This document shows, in pieces, positions 7,203-15,493 of a DNA stretch of 64,000 bases (its first letter is position 1; every line of letters starts with the position of its first letter). Position numbers and translations under genes: made by a program. The DNA comes from CAYMZZ01 sp047600605 (GTDB lineage Bacteria > Bacteroidota > Bacteroidia > Chitinophagales > Chitinophagaceae). Location of the stretch: NCBI GenBank assembly GCA_047600605.1, contig JASGKK010000001.1, positions 434,001 through 498,000 on the forward strand, written 5' to 3'. The notes under the pieces were generated by a model. That model was given only the letters and a program-made list of their open reading frames with translations. It did no database searches and had not been told where the DNA came from.

Positions 7203-9818
7203 ATGAAAAAAATATCTATTTCGTTACTCTTTGTAATTCTTAGTATTTCCATTTTCGCCCAGGTGCCCGGTGGCGGTGCTAACCGTCCTGCCGGCAACCA
7301 GATGACAGGTCGTATTTATGGAAAAATTGTGGAATCAACCTCGGGAAAAGGCGTTGAATTCGCCTCTGTGCAGTTGCTGCAGGATAAACTGGATTCTATT
7401 ACCCGCAAAAAAGTGGAAGTAGTGATCGGTGGTATGCTTACCCGTTCCAATGGTGACTTCAGCATTGAAAATGTACCGGTTTTTGGTCCGCTTCGCCTCA
7501 AGGTATCAGCAATCGGATTTAAGGAAATAATCACCCCTGTTTCTTTCGATCTCAAACCGGGCGGCAACAAGGATATGACGGCCATGATGAGTGCCCTGGA
7601 TAAAGACCTGGGTAATATCAAAGTGGAAATTGAAGAAAAGGTGCTGGGTAATGTGACGGTGACATCAGAACGTCCGGGACTGCAACTGGGTATCGACCGC
7701 AAGATCTTCAGTGTAGATAAGAATATTGTTTCGGCTGGTGGTACAGCCATTGATGTAATGCGCAATATTCCTTCACTCAACGTAGATATTGATGGTAATG
7801 TAACCATGCGCAACAATGCACCACAGATCTTTGTAGATGGCCGCCCCAGCAACCTGACGCTGGAGCAAATCCCTTCCGATGCTATTCAGAGCGTGGAACT
7901 GATCACGAACCCTTCTGCCAAATTTGATGCTTCGGGTGGTACCGCGGGTATCCTCAACATTGTATTGAAGAAAGAAAAGAAAGTAGGTTACAATGGTAAC
8001 CTGCGCGCCAATATAGATTCACGTGCCCGTATCGGTGTGGGTGGTGATATCAACCTTCGTCAGCAGAAAGTCAACTTCTTTGCAAGCGGTATGTATAACC
8101 AGCGTAAATCGATCAGCACGGGTCGTACTACCCGTCAGAATCTGTTTGATGATCCCGAAACATCACTTTTCCAGAGCGATCGTTCTGTGATGCTGGGAGC
8201 TTTTGGATTTGGCCGTGCTGGTTTTGATTATTTCATCAGCAACCGCAACACGCTTTCGCTGAGTGTAAATATGGCGCGCGGTAGCTTCCGTCCCAATACC
8301 ACGAGCAGCATCTGGGTCGATACCCTGGCGCCGGTAAATGCCGGTTCATTTTATGACCGTGAGTCTGCGGTGAAAGGCAATTTCCGCAACCTGGGGTCTA
8401 CGCTCAGTTTCAAACACAATTTTCCCAAGACCGGTATGGAATGGACGGCCGATGCTACTTACAATAAAAGCCGTAATAATAACAACAGCAATATCGTAAC
8501 AGATACCATAGACCTGGCGCAAAACCAGCTGCTGGGCACTTATGGCCAGCTGCAGCAAATCCGCGGAGAAAGTGAAAATGTGGTTATTCAGACCGACTTT
8601 GTAAACCCGATCAACGACAAGTCTAAATTTGAAACAGGGTTACGTGCCCAGTTACGCACCAATAGCAGCAACAGTGCTTTTTATGTAGACGATCATGGCA
8701 ATTGGGTATTACAGCCGGCATCGCAGGTGATTTATGAAAGTAATGACCAGGTCTATGCCGCTTATGCTACTTATTCCAGCCAGATCAAGACCTTTGGGTA
8801 TCAATTAGGCCTTCGTGCAGAAAGCTCAAATTATGAAGGCAAGCTGACCCGTACCGGTGAGATATTTGATATCAAGTTTCCCGTAAGCCTTTTCCCCAGT
8901 GTGTTTCTTTCACAAAAGCTGGGCGATGATCAGGGTTTGCAGCTCAACTACAGCCGTCGTATCAACCGCCCCAACTTCTGGCAGCTTACTCCCTTTACCG
9001 ATTCATCCGATAAGCTGAATCCCAGTCGCGGTAACCCGGCTCTGAAACCAGAATTTACCAATTCATTTGAACTGTCTTACGAAAAAACATTTAAGAACAA
9101 GGATAATTTCATTGCCAGCCTTTATTACAAAAGGACCACTGACCTGATTACGCGTTACCAGGACTCAGCCCGTGGCACAGCCGGAGAAAAACTGATCCTG
9201 AATACATATATTAATGCCAACTCGAGTTATGTGACCGGTCTGGAACTTATCTCCCGCAACAAACTCACTTCATGGTGGGAAATTACCAGCAACCTCAACC
9301 TGTATATGTCTGATGTGAAGATCAATGATCCCAATCAGCCCGATCAGGACAGGCTGACGAGCTGGTTTGGTAAACTGAACAACAATTTCAAGTTGCCCAA
9401 GAATATTACCATCCAGTTATCGGGTGAATATCAGTCCAAAACCATTCTGCCTCCCGGCGGAAGCGGTAGTGGTGGCCGTGGCGGTGGTATGATGTTTGGC
9501 GGCCCATCTATGTCTTCGCAGGGATATGTACGCGCCAACTACGGGGTGGATATCGCTGTGCGGTATGAGTTCCTTAAAAACAGAGCTGCTTCTGTTTCTG
9601 TGAACATGAACGATATCTTCCGTACGCGTCGTCAGTCTACTTATTCCGAATCCGTATTCTTTATCCAGGATGCGTTCCGTCGTCGTGATCCCCAGGTACT
9701 GCGGATCAATTTCAACTGGCGTTTTGGTAAGTTTGATCCCAATCTTTTTAAACGTAAGAATATGAAAGGTGAGCGCGAAGGTCAGAGCGGCATGGATGGC
9801 GGCGGCGGTATGAACTAA
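7203..9818 (+). CDS. Outer-membrane TonB-receptor-like beta-barrel protein
   Basis: The ATG at 7203 is preferred because it starts a clear signal peptide (MKKISISLLFVILSISIFAQ); the frame is open back to 7071 but that part has no signal. The mature part of this 871-residue protein holds a carboxypeptidase-regulatory-like Ig fold (about 35-130), a plug region (about 150-275, with DVMRNIPSLNVD and IFVDGRPSNLTL) and a long OMP_b-brl_3-type beta-barrel. A Gly/Met-rich loop lies at about 760-785, and the C-terminus is Gly-rich. Proteins of this group sit in the outer membrane; many have no known ligand. It is a single gene with its own terminator. Confidence 0.92.
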   Translation: MKKISISLLFVILSISIFAQVPGGGANRPAGNQMTGRIYGKIVESTSGKGVEFASVQLLQDKLDSITRKKVEVVIGGMLTRSNGDFSIENVPVFGPLRLKVSAIGFKEIITPVSFDLKPGGNKDMTAMMSALDKDLGNIKVEIEEKVLGNVTVTSERPGLQLGIDRKIFSVDKNIVSAGGTAIDVMRNIPSLNVDIDGNVTMRNNAPQIFVDGRPSNLTLEQIPSDAIQSVELITNPSAKFDASGGTAGILNIVLKKEKKVGYNGNLRANIDSRARIGVGGDINLRQQKVNFFASGMYNQRKSISTGRTTRQNLFDDPETSLFQSDRSVMLGAFGFGRAGFDYFISNRNTLSLSVNMARGSFRPNTTSSIWVDTLAPVNAGSFYDRESAVKGNFRNLGSTLSFKHNFPKTGMEWTADATYNKSRNNNNSNIVTDTIDLAQNQLLGTYGQLQQIRGESENVVIQTDFVNPINDKSKFETGLRAQLRTNSSNSAFYVDDHGNWVLQPASQVIYESNDQVYAAYATYSSQIKTFGYQLGLRAESSNYEGKLTRTGEIFDIKFPVSLFPSVFLSQKLGDDQGLQLNYSRRINRPNFWQLTPFTDSSDKLNPSRGNPALKPEFTNSFELSYEKTFKNKDNFIASLYYKRTTDLITRYQDSARGTAGEKLILNTYINANSSYVTGLELISRNKLTSWWEITSNLNLYMSDVKINDPNQPDQDRLTSWFGKLNNNFKLPKNITIQLSGEYQSKTILPPGGSGSGGRGGGMMFGGPSMSSQGYVRANYGVDIAVRYEFLKNRAASVSVNMNDIFRTRRQSTYSESVFFIQDAFRRRDPQVLRINFNWRFGKFDPNLFKRKNMKGEREGQSGMDGGGGMN

Positions 9819-9847
9819 TCATATCTCTCCTTTCAGGATAAATAAGT

Positions 9848-9880
9848 AAAAGCCGTCGGAACTGAGTTCCGACGGCTTTT
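9848..9880. terminator. Strong terminator, usable in both directions
   Basis: AAAAGCCGTCGGAAC and GTTCCGACGGCTTTT form a perfect 15-bp stem with a 3-base loop, between two converging genes. Confidence 0.93.
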
Positions 9881-9940
9881 CTGTTTACAGGAATTTGTTT
9901 CCAGGCATGTTGTAAAAAACATACGGACAAAAACCTTTTA

Positions 9941-10480
9941 CTAAGGAGTGACTACTCCCAGTTGCTTCATCATTTCGGCAGATGACTGCACACTGCGATG
10001 CTCCGTCATTTTCCCTTCTGCATTGAAACGGTAAATATCTGCATCATTTACCTTGAAGGATTTACCAGCAACTTTCATCGTGCCAAAATCCTTTTTGAAA
10101 GTGGCACTCCACTCCCCGATGACCACTACATAATCACCATCGGCCAGCGCCTGTATGTTTTCGCATGAATAAGCCGAAAAACATTCGCGCCATTGTTTGA
10201 TGCCGGCCCGGATGCTGTCGGCGCCTTTTACCGGAGGCATGCTGCCGTCATTATAATCGACCATATCGGGTACTGCATCTTTTAACATCGCGTCTGTATT
10301 ACCGCTAAGAAAAGCGTTTACATTGGCCAGCGCGGCCAGTTTGTTTTTTTCCTGCCGGCTCTTGTCGCTTGTATTACTGGTTTCGCTTTTGGCACTTTCT
10401 TCTTTGGAAGCTTCATTTTGGCAGGCTACTAACAAAGTCAGTGGAACGACCACTAAGAAAGAAATAAATTTCATGTTCAT
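9941..10480 (-). CDS. NTF2-like (SnoaL-type) lipoprotein
   Basis: This 179-residue protein has a lipoprotein signal ending in the lipobox LVAC with Cys20, then a Ser/Glu/Lys-rich linker. The rest matches the NTF2-like alpha+beta cone: DAMLKDAVPDMVDYNDGS, then AGIKQWRECFSAYSCENIQ and beta strands around DYVVVIGEWSATFK. Such domains often act as small-molecule binding or polyketide-cyclase-like folds; no catalytic residues can be assigned. The start may be Met3 (base 10474). It is probably a membrane-anchored periplasmic protein of unknown role. Confidence 0.8.
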   Translation of the reverse strand: MNMKFISFLVVVPLTLLVACQNEASKEESAKSETSNTSDKSRQEKNKLAALANVNAFLSGNTDAMLKDAVPDMVDYNDGSMPPVKGADSIRAGIKQWRECFSAYSCENIQALADGDYVVVIGEWSATFKKDFGTMKVAGKSFKVNDADIYRFNAEGKMTEHRSVQSSAEMMKQLGVVTP

Positions 10481-10706
10481 GTTTCTGATGATTTTGGTTT
10501 GCTGCTTGCAGGGCGGTTGCCACCAGTCAGCTTTTATGGATCAGTATATCGTATCCTGAAACAATAAGTGTCAGCTACAATATTTCCGTAATTCTTTTTT
10601 GAAAAAAAAATTCAGGGGCCGGACAGGTGATGGCTGTAAAAACAGTTTAGCTGTCATTGTTATTTAAATTTTTAACTTACAATTGATTTGATGTAAAAAG
10701 TAAAAG

Positions 10707-11273
10707 ATGGTGTTTGAGCAGCTAAATCAATCCATCCGGCAGTATGGGAGATTTTCGGAAGATCAGCTATCGCTGTTGGAATCCCGGTTAAAGGTTCTAA
10801 ACCTGAACAAAGATCAATGCCTGATCCGTGAAGGCCAGGTTTGCCAGACCTTTTATTTTATTAATGAAGGAAGTTTTCGTCAGTACCTGATAGAGGACAG
10901 TGGCGAAGAAGCCACATTGAATCTTTACACGGCCGGCGATTGGTGTTTTGACTATAAGAGTTTCATCGCTCAGCAGCCCGCCGAAGGCATTATTCAGGCA
11001 GTGAGTAATAGCGAAGTGCTGGCACTCAGTGTCTGGGATTTTCATGAACTGGCAAGAAGATCAGAAAGTTTTTTTCAACTGGGCCGCATACTGGAGCAGG
11101 CGATTTCGAACCAGGACTATCAGCATAACCGGTTAACACCGGAGCAGAAATATGATCGATTGCTAGCGCATAAACCGGCCTTGCTGCAGCATTTTCCATT
11201 GAAACACATCGCATCCTACCTGGGTATGAGCCCGGAAACGCTCAGCCGGGTCCGTAAAAGAATTGCTTCTTGA
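10707..11273 (+). CDS. Crp/Fnr-family transcriptional regulator
   Basis: The protein has 188 residues. The cyclic-nucleotide-binding-like beta roll covers about 10-115 (REGQVCQTFYFINEGSFRQYL). The C-terminal winged helix covers about 140-188, with the recognition helix MSPETLSRVRKR. Bacteroidota carry many such regulators in which the effector site is degenerate; the usual cAMP-contacting Arg-Ser pair is not evident here. It is followed 44 bases later by a membrane-protein gene in the same direction that it may control. A TTGATTTG element at about 10684 could be its -7 box. Confidence 0.87.
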   Translation: MVFEQLNQSIRQYGRFSEDQLSLLESRLKVLNLNKDQCLIREGQVCQTFYFINEGSFRQYLIEDSGEEATLNLYTAGDWCFDYKSFIAQQPAEGIIQAVSNSEVLALSVWDFHELARRSESFFQLGRILEQAISNQDYQHNRLTPEQKYDRLLAHKPALLQHFPLKHIASYLGMSPETLSRVRKRIAS

Positions 11274-11317
11274 TTCCAGTCAAGACCGATCTGCCACCTG
11301 CCGGGTAGATTTGACGG

Positions 11318-11989
11318 ATGAAAAAAACATTTGAAAAAAACTGCGGTATCGCCCTGCTTATTTTTATCCTGCTGTTGCTGATTACCATGGTGCTTCATCC
11401 GGCAGGTGGAAATATTGCTTACCTGATTCGTCATAGCAAATGGATCATTGTTATCCATTCTGTTGCCCTGCTTTCCATTCCTTTTGGATGGCTGGGTTTT
11501 TGGGGATTTTCGCGCAAGTTGGGCATTGCTGATTTTTATTCAATGCTGGGCTTTGCTTTTTTATCAGTTACCATGATGGCGGTGTTGTTTGCTGCTACTG
11601 CGAATGGGCTGGTATTACCGCTGTTTTTACAACACTATGCCGATGCTGCTGAGACGGTGATTGATTCCGCGCTTCCGGTAGTGCGTTACAATTTCACCGT
11701 CAATAAGGCATTTGATTATGTGTATACAAGTACCTATGGCATGGCTGTCCTGTGCTGGTCTGTTGCAATCCTGCGCTCTGGCAGGCTGCCGCGATGGATT
11801 GGTATAACAGGCATTTTACTTTTCCTTACCATGCTGTTTACGCTGTTGTCTGGCCTGGCCGTTAACAGCCTGCAGGGGTTACGGATTTCCATGGCCGGTT
11901 TTATTACATGGTCATTGATCGTGGCGATTAGTATGCTGCAAAACAAAGCAGGTATTGAGGATATCTATCCCGCTCAGAAAGCAGGGTAA
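11318..11989 (+). CDS. Polytopic membrane protein of unknown function
   Basis: The protein has 223 residues and about six to seven hydrophobic helices (about 9-27, 42-60, 72-95, 130-150, 157-178, 190-208). I recognise no catalytic motif. It sits 44 bases downstream of the Crp/Fnr gene in the same direction, which suggests a regulator-effector pair. TAGATTTG (11306-11313), a good -7 element, ends only 4 bases before the ATG, so any transcript from it would be nearly leaderless. A helix-rich DUF4386-like protein is one alternative name. Confidence 0.65.
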   Translation: MKKTFEKNCGIALLIFILLLLITMVLHPAGGNIAYLIRHSKWIIVIHSVALLSIPFGWLGFWGFSRKLGIADFYSMLGFAFLSVTMMAVLFAATANGLVLPLFLQHYADAAETVIDSALPVVRYNFTVNKAFDYVYTSTYGMAVLCWSVAILRSGRLPRWIGITGILLFLTMLFTLLSGLAVNSLQGLRISMAGFITWSLIVAISMLQNKAGIEDIYPAQKAG

Positions 11990-12078
11990 ACTATTTCTTT
12001 TCAGACTATTGATCCTTTCTGATATTGCTGGGAGAGGGCAAACCCGGGAAGAGAGTTTTTTCTTGCCCGGACACACTG

Positions 12079-12086
12079 TATATTTG
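12079..12086 (+). promoter_or_regulatory. Candidate -7 element of the glycosyltransferase pair
   Basis: TATATTTG matches TAnnTTTG exactly and lies 16 bases before the first glycosyltransferase ATG. The -33 half is not clear. Confidence 0.4.
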
Positions 12087-12102
12087 ACGCTTTGGGTGTT
12101 GC

Positions 12103-13194
12103 ATGAAAAGAATTGTTTTTACTGTTACCAACGATCTCTCCTATGACCAGCGGATGATACGCATCTGTACCTCGCTGGCTGCGGCAGGCTATCATGTGAC
12201 ACTGGTTGGTTTTCGGCGTGCCGATTCAAAACCGCTGAGTCAGCAACCCTTTCGACAGGTACGTCTTCCGCTGCTGTTTCGCAAAGGATGGTTATTTTAT
12301 GCCGATTATAATTTTCGTCTGTTCTGGTGGCTCTTGTTTCGCCGGGTTGATGTCGTTGGCGCCATTGACCTGGATACGATACTCCCCTGCTGGCTGGTAT
12401 CTGTACTGCGCCGAAAGGAAAGAGTGTATGATGCGCATGAGCTGTTTTGTGAAATGCAGGAGATCGTGGAGCGGCCGCGGGTATACCGTATCTGGAAGTG
12501 GATTGAACGGCTGACCGTGCCCCGTTTCCGCTATGGATATACGGTCAATCAACCCATTGCCGATGAGTTTAACCGCCTGTATCAGCGGCAATATGAGGTG
12601 GTGCGTAATGCGCCCGTACTACAGGAAACGATGATAGCGGAAAAGAAAGAACGGTTTATCCTGTACCAGGGTGCGGTAAATGAAGGACGCAGTTTTGATA
12701 CCCTGATTCCAGCCATGAAATGGGTCGACGCCCGGCTCATAATAGCGGGTGATGGCAACTATATGGAAAAGGCCCGTGAGCTGGTAGCCGGCAATGGATT
12801 GGCCGAAAAGGTTCATTTTACAGGCAAACTTTTGCCTGCCCGGCTACGGGAACTGACCCAGCAGGCCTGGGTGGGAGTCACTTTGTTTGAAAAAACAGGG
12901 CTAAGCAATTATTACTCATTGGCCAACAGATACTTCGATTACCTGCATGCAGGTATTCCCCAGCTTTGTGTGGATTATCCGGTATATCGGGAACTGAACA
13001 AAACGGAGCCGGTGGCGTTACTCACTGACGACCTGAGTCCTGAGGCGCTGGCTGCAAGGCTCAACCAGTTACTGACTGATCCGGTTCTGTACAAAACCCT
13101 GCAGCAAAACTGTCTGACCGTACGCCGGAAATTAAACTGGCAGGAGGAAGAAAAAGTATTAATAAGGTTTTATCATTCTATCTTACGCCCTTGA
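12103..13194 (+). CDS. GT4-like glycosyltransferase
   Basis: This 363-residue protein has a GT-B fold. The N-terminal Rossmann domain begins TVTNDLSYDQRMIRIC. The acceptor-side motif YDAHELFCEMQEI follows near residue 105. The C-terminal nucleotide-sugar domain includes IIAGDGNYMEKA and a family-4-like donor-site region (NRYFDYLHAGIPQL). Enzymes of this kind add sugars to surface glycans in the cytoplasm. It overlaps the next gene by 4 bases (TTGA), so the two are probably translationally coupled and work in one short pathway. The sugar and acceptor cannot be told. Confidence 0.88.
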   Translation: MKRIVFTVTNDLSYDQRMIRICTSLAAAGYHVTLVGFRRADSKPLSQQPFRQVRLPLLFRKGWLFYADYNFRLFWWLLFRRVDVVGAIDLDTILPCWLVSVLRRKERVYDAHELFCEMQEIVERPRVYRIWKWIERLTVPRFRYGYTVNQPIADEFNRLYQRQYEVVRNAPVLQETMIAEKKERFILYQGAVNEGRSFDTLIPAMKWVDARLIIAGDGNYMEKARELVAGNGLAEKVHFTGKLLPARLRELTQQAWVGVTLFEKTGLSNYYSLANRYFDYLHAGIPQLCVDYPVYRELNKTEPVALLTDDLSPEALAARLNQLLTDPVLYKTLQQNCLTVRRKLNWQEEEKVLIRFYHSILRP

Positions 13195-14324
13195 GTGACC
13201 GTCACTTACATATTGTTTCACTGGATGTACCCTGGCCGGCCGACTATGGCGGTGCCATTGATATGTTTAACCGCATCCGCATGTTTCATAAACTGGGCGT
13301 ACGGATACACCTTCACTACTTCAGCTATAATGAACGGGGTACTCCCAATGAACTGAACCAGTTTTGTGAATCGATAAATGTATATCGGAGAGAGCCTTCC
13401 CGCAAAGCGTTTTCATTAAGTGAACCCTATATTGTGGCTTCGCGCAATAGCCAGGAACTGGTGGCGCGTCTGCAGCAGGACGAGCACCCTTTGCTGCTCG
13501 AAGGTATTCATACTACAGGCATTCTTCAGCAGTTGAATCATAACCAGCGCAAAGTAGTGGTGCGTATGCACAATGAAGAAAGTACCTACTACCGGGAACT
13601 GGCCCGTGCCGAACATAACCTGGCGCGGAAGTTATTTTTCCTGAAAGAATCCTTGCTGCTGAGAAAGTATACCCGCCAGTTGCCCGACGATTGTGTATAT
13701 GCCTGCGTATCAGAGAATGATATACGTATATTTAAAGAAGAATATAAACTGGATAAGGCTGTTTTCATCCCCACATTCCCTACCTGGCAGGAGGTGATCA
13801 GCCAGGAAGGACAGGGCAACCTGTGTCTTTATCATGGTAACCTGTCGGTGCCGGAAAATGAAAAAGCTGCCTTGTGGCTGTTGTGTAAAGTATTTACCAG
13901 GGCCCGTCTTCCTTTTGTGATAGCCGGAAAAAAGCCAAGCAAGCGCCTGCAGCGGGCGGCTCATTTCTGCCAGCATACCTGCCTCGTAGCAGACCCATCG
14001 GAGTCAGAAATGAATGACCTGATCAGAAAAGCACATATCCATGTATTGCCCTGCTTTAATAAGAACGTAACCGGCATTCGCCTTAAACTGCTGCATGCCT
14101 TGTTTGAAGGGCGGCACTGTGTGGTCAATGATCCTATGGTGGCTGGCACCGGTCTGGAACCGGCCTGTCATATCGGTAGTAATGCCAATGCTTTTGCGTC
14201 TATCCTTCTGCAGTTATATCATCAGCCTTTTACCCGCGAAGAAGTGATACTGCGTCAGCAATTGCTGGGCAATACCTACGATGTACGCCGCAATACGCAG
14301 CGTCTTACTCAATGGTTATGGTAG
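13191..14324 (+). CDS. Glycosyltransferase, coupled to the upstream one
   Basis: This 377-residue protein is read from a TTG start that overlaps the upstream stop (TTGA). The next ATG (residue 24) would remove the first beta strand, so TTG is preferred. The N-terminus (HIVSLDVPWPADYGGAIDM) and C-terminal half (LYHGNLSVPENEKAALWL, VIAGKKPSK, RLKLLHALFEGRHCVVND) fit a GT-B glycosyltransferase with the donor-binding loop in the last third. Its last 20 bases overlap the end of the convergent FtsE-like gene. Substrate unknown. Confidence 0.82.
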   Translation: MSDRHLHIVSLDVPWPADYGGAIDMFNRIRMFHKLGVRIHLHYFSYNERGTPNELNQFCESINVYRREPSRKAFSLSEPYIVASRNSQELVARLQQDEHPLLLEGIHTTGILQQLNHNQRKVVVRMHNEESTYYRELARAEHNLARKLFFLKESLLLRKYTRQLPDDCVYACVSENDIRIFKEEYKLDKAVFIPTFPTWQEVISQEGQGNLCLYHGNLSVPENEKAALWLLCKVFTRARLPFVIAGKKPSKRLQRAAHFCQHTCLVADPSESEMNDLIRKAHIHVLPCFNKNVTGIRLKLLHALFEGRHCVVNDPMVAGTGLEPACHIGSNANAFASILLQLYHQPFTREEVILRQQLLGNTYDVRRNTQRLTQWLW

Positions 14325-14994
14325 CATTGTCGATCACGCGTCCACGTTCTGTGCGGATCATGCGTGCGGGAAATTTCTGTACAACTATATAATCATGCGT
14401 AGCCATCACAATGGCTGTGTTGAAGTCGCGGCTGATATGAAACAGCAGGTTCATGATCTCATCCGAAGTTTCGGGATCCAGGTTGCCTGTAGGTTCATCC
14501 GCCAGGATCAGTTTGGGTGAATTGAGCAATGCGCGGGCAATATCTACCCGTTGCTGCTCGCCTCCACTCAGTTCAAATGGCATCTTAAAACCTTTGGCTT
14601 TTAAACCCACCTTATCCAGTACATCCTGGATTTTCTCATCCATCAGCTTTACATCTGTCCAGCCGGTAGCGCGTAAGACAAATTTGAGATTATCATTTAC
14701 GTTGCGGTCGGTCAGCAATTGAAAATCCTGAAACACCACACCCAGGTTACGGCGCAGGTAAGGCACTTCTTTCCAGCCCATTTTGCGCAGGCTGAAACCC
14801 GCTACGGTTGAATCGCCTTCTGTCAGTGGCAGTTCGCCATATAAAGTCTTGAGCAGACTTGATTTACCTGTACCGGTCTTGCCCACCAGGTATACAAATT
14901 CCCCTTTATTAACCACCAGGTTCACATCCTGTAGAATAAGATTTGACCCCTGATATATGTTAGCATGATTAATTTCAATAATCGGCTCAGCCAT
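14305..14994 (-). CDS. ftsE: FtsE-like ABC transporter ATPase
   Basis: From the ATG at 14994 (MAEPIIEINH) the protein has 229 residues; an in-frame upstream start at 15015 would add seven. It has Walker A (GKTGTGKSS), Q-loop (VFQDFQLLTD), signature (LSGGEQQR), Walker B (LILADEPTG) and the switch His (MATHDY). Length, the single-domain form and the sequence around FQLLTDRNV match FtsE, which with FtsX regulates peptidoglycan hydrolysis at the septum. No ftsX lies next to it, so a LolD- or MacB-type ATPase remains possible. It overlaps the convergent glycosyltransferase by 20 bases. Confidence 0.85.
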   Translation of the reverse strand: MAEPIIEINHANIYQGSNLILQDVNLVVNKGEFVYLVGKTGTGKSSLLKTLYGELPLTEGDSTVAGFSLRKMGWKEVPYLRRNLGVVFQDFQLLTDRNVNDNLKFVLRATGWTDVKLMDEKIQDVLDKVGLKAKGFKMPFELSGGEQQRVDIARALLNSPKLILADEPTGNLDPETSDEIMNLLFHISRDFNTAIVMATHDYIVVQKFPARMIRTERGRVIDNATITIE

Positions 14995-15056
14995 TCGTCC
15001 TTTCGTTTGCTGCAAAATAAAGCAAACTGCCCGGGAAAGGGGTATTTTTTTTAATA

Positions 15057-15092
15057 AACTAAAAATTTAGTTGGTGAACTAAAATATTAGTT
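15057..15092. promoter_or_regulatory. Two tandem palindromic operators, probably for the BlaI-type repressor
   Basis: AACTAAAAATTTAGTT (15057-15072) and AACTAAAATATTAGTT (15077-15092) are two 16-base dyads with identical AACTAA/TTAGTT arms. Their starts are exactly 20 bases apart, about two helical turns, so two repressor dimers would bind the same DNA face. They lie 30-65 bases before the repressor start. This fits autoregulation as in BlaI/MecI systems. The protein-site link is inferred from position and symmetry. Confidence 0.8.
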
Positions 15093-15101
15093 ATAGATTC
15101 G
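15071..15101 (+). promoter_or_regulatory. Candidate promoter overlapped by the operators
   Basis: TTGG (15071-15074) and TAGATTCG (15094-15101) each differ by one base from the Bacteroidota -33 TTTG and -7 TAnnTTTG, with a 19-base spacer. The second operator fills that spacer, so bound repressor should block polymerase. Confidence 0.5.
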
Positions 15102-15121
15102 TCATCGTTAATTTGATTTAT

Positions 15122-15493
15122 ATGAAAGCACTTACCAAAGCAGAAGAACAGGTGATGCAGGTTTTATGGAAACTCGAACAGGCTTTTCTACGTGATATCG
15201 TAGACGCCATGCCTGCTCCCCGGCCTCATCAGAATACCGTGGCCACGCTCCTGAAAATACTGGTGGAAAAAGAATTTGTGGGAGTGAATGTGATTGGCAG
15301 ACAACATCAGTATTATCCTTTACTGAGCAAGGAAGACTATTCAAAACGCAGCATGCGCCAGTTGGTCAAAGGTTATTTTGAAGGCTCCTTTAGCAATGTT
15401 GTTACATTCCTGGTAAAGGAAAACAATATATCGGTTGAAGAGCTGGAAAGCTTACTGCAACAAATCAAAAAACAACAAAACAGTAAAAAATGA
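15122..15493 (+). CDS. BlaI/MecI/CopY-family transcriptional repressor
   Basis: The ATG at 15122 gives 123 residues (MKALTKAEEQVMQVLWKLE), typical for BlaI; an in-frame TTG nine bases upstream is less likely. The winged helix covers about 1-75 (HQNTVATLLKILVEKEFV is the recognition part). The C-terminal dimerisation helices cover about 78-118. In the known systems the repressor is cleaved or inactivated after its M56 partner senses a signal. The stop overlaps the next start (ATGA), so the two proteins are translationally coupled. Tandem dyads lie just upstream. Confidence 0.93.
   Translation: MKALTKAEEQVMQVLWKLEQAFLRDIVDAMPAPRPHQNTVATLLKILVEKEFVGVNVIGRQHQYYPLLSKEDYSKRSMRQLVKGYFEGSFSNVVTFLVKENNISVEELESLLQQIKKQQNSKK

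Noticed and set aside
11955..12146. A 63-codon open frame between the membrane protein and the glycosyltransferase
   Set aside because: It overlaps both neighbours, has no conserved-looking sequence, and lies over the candidate promoter.
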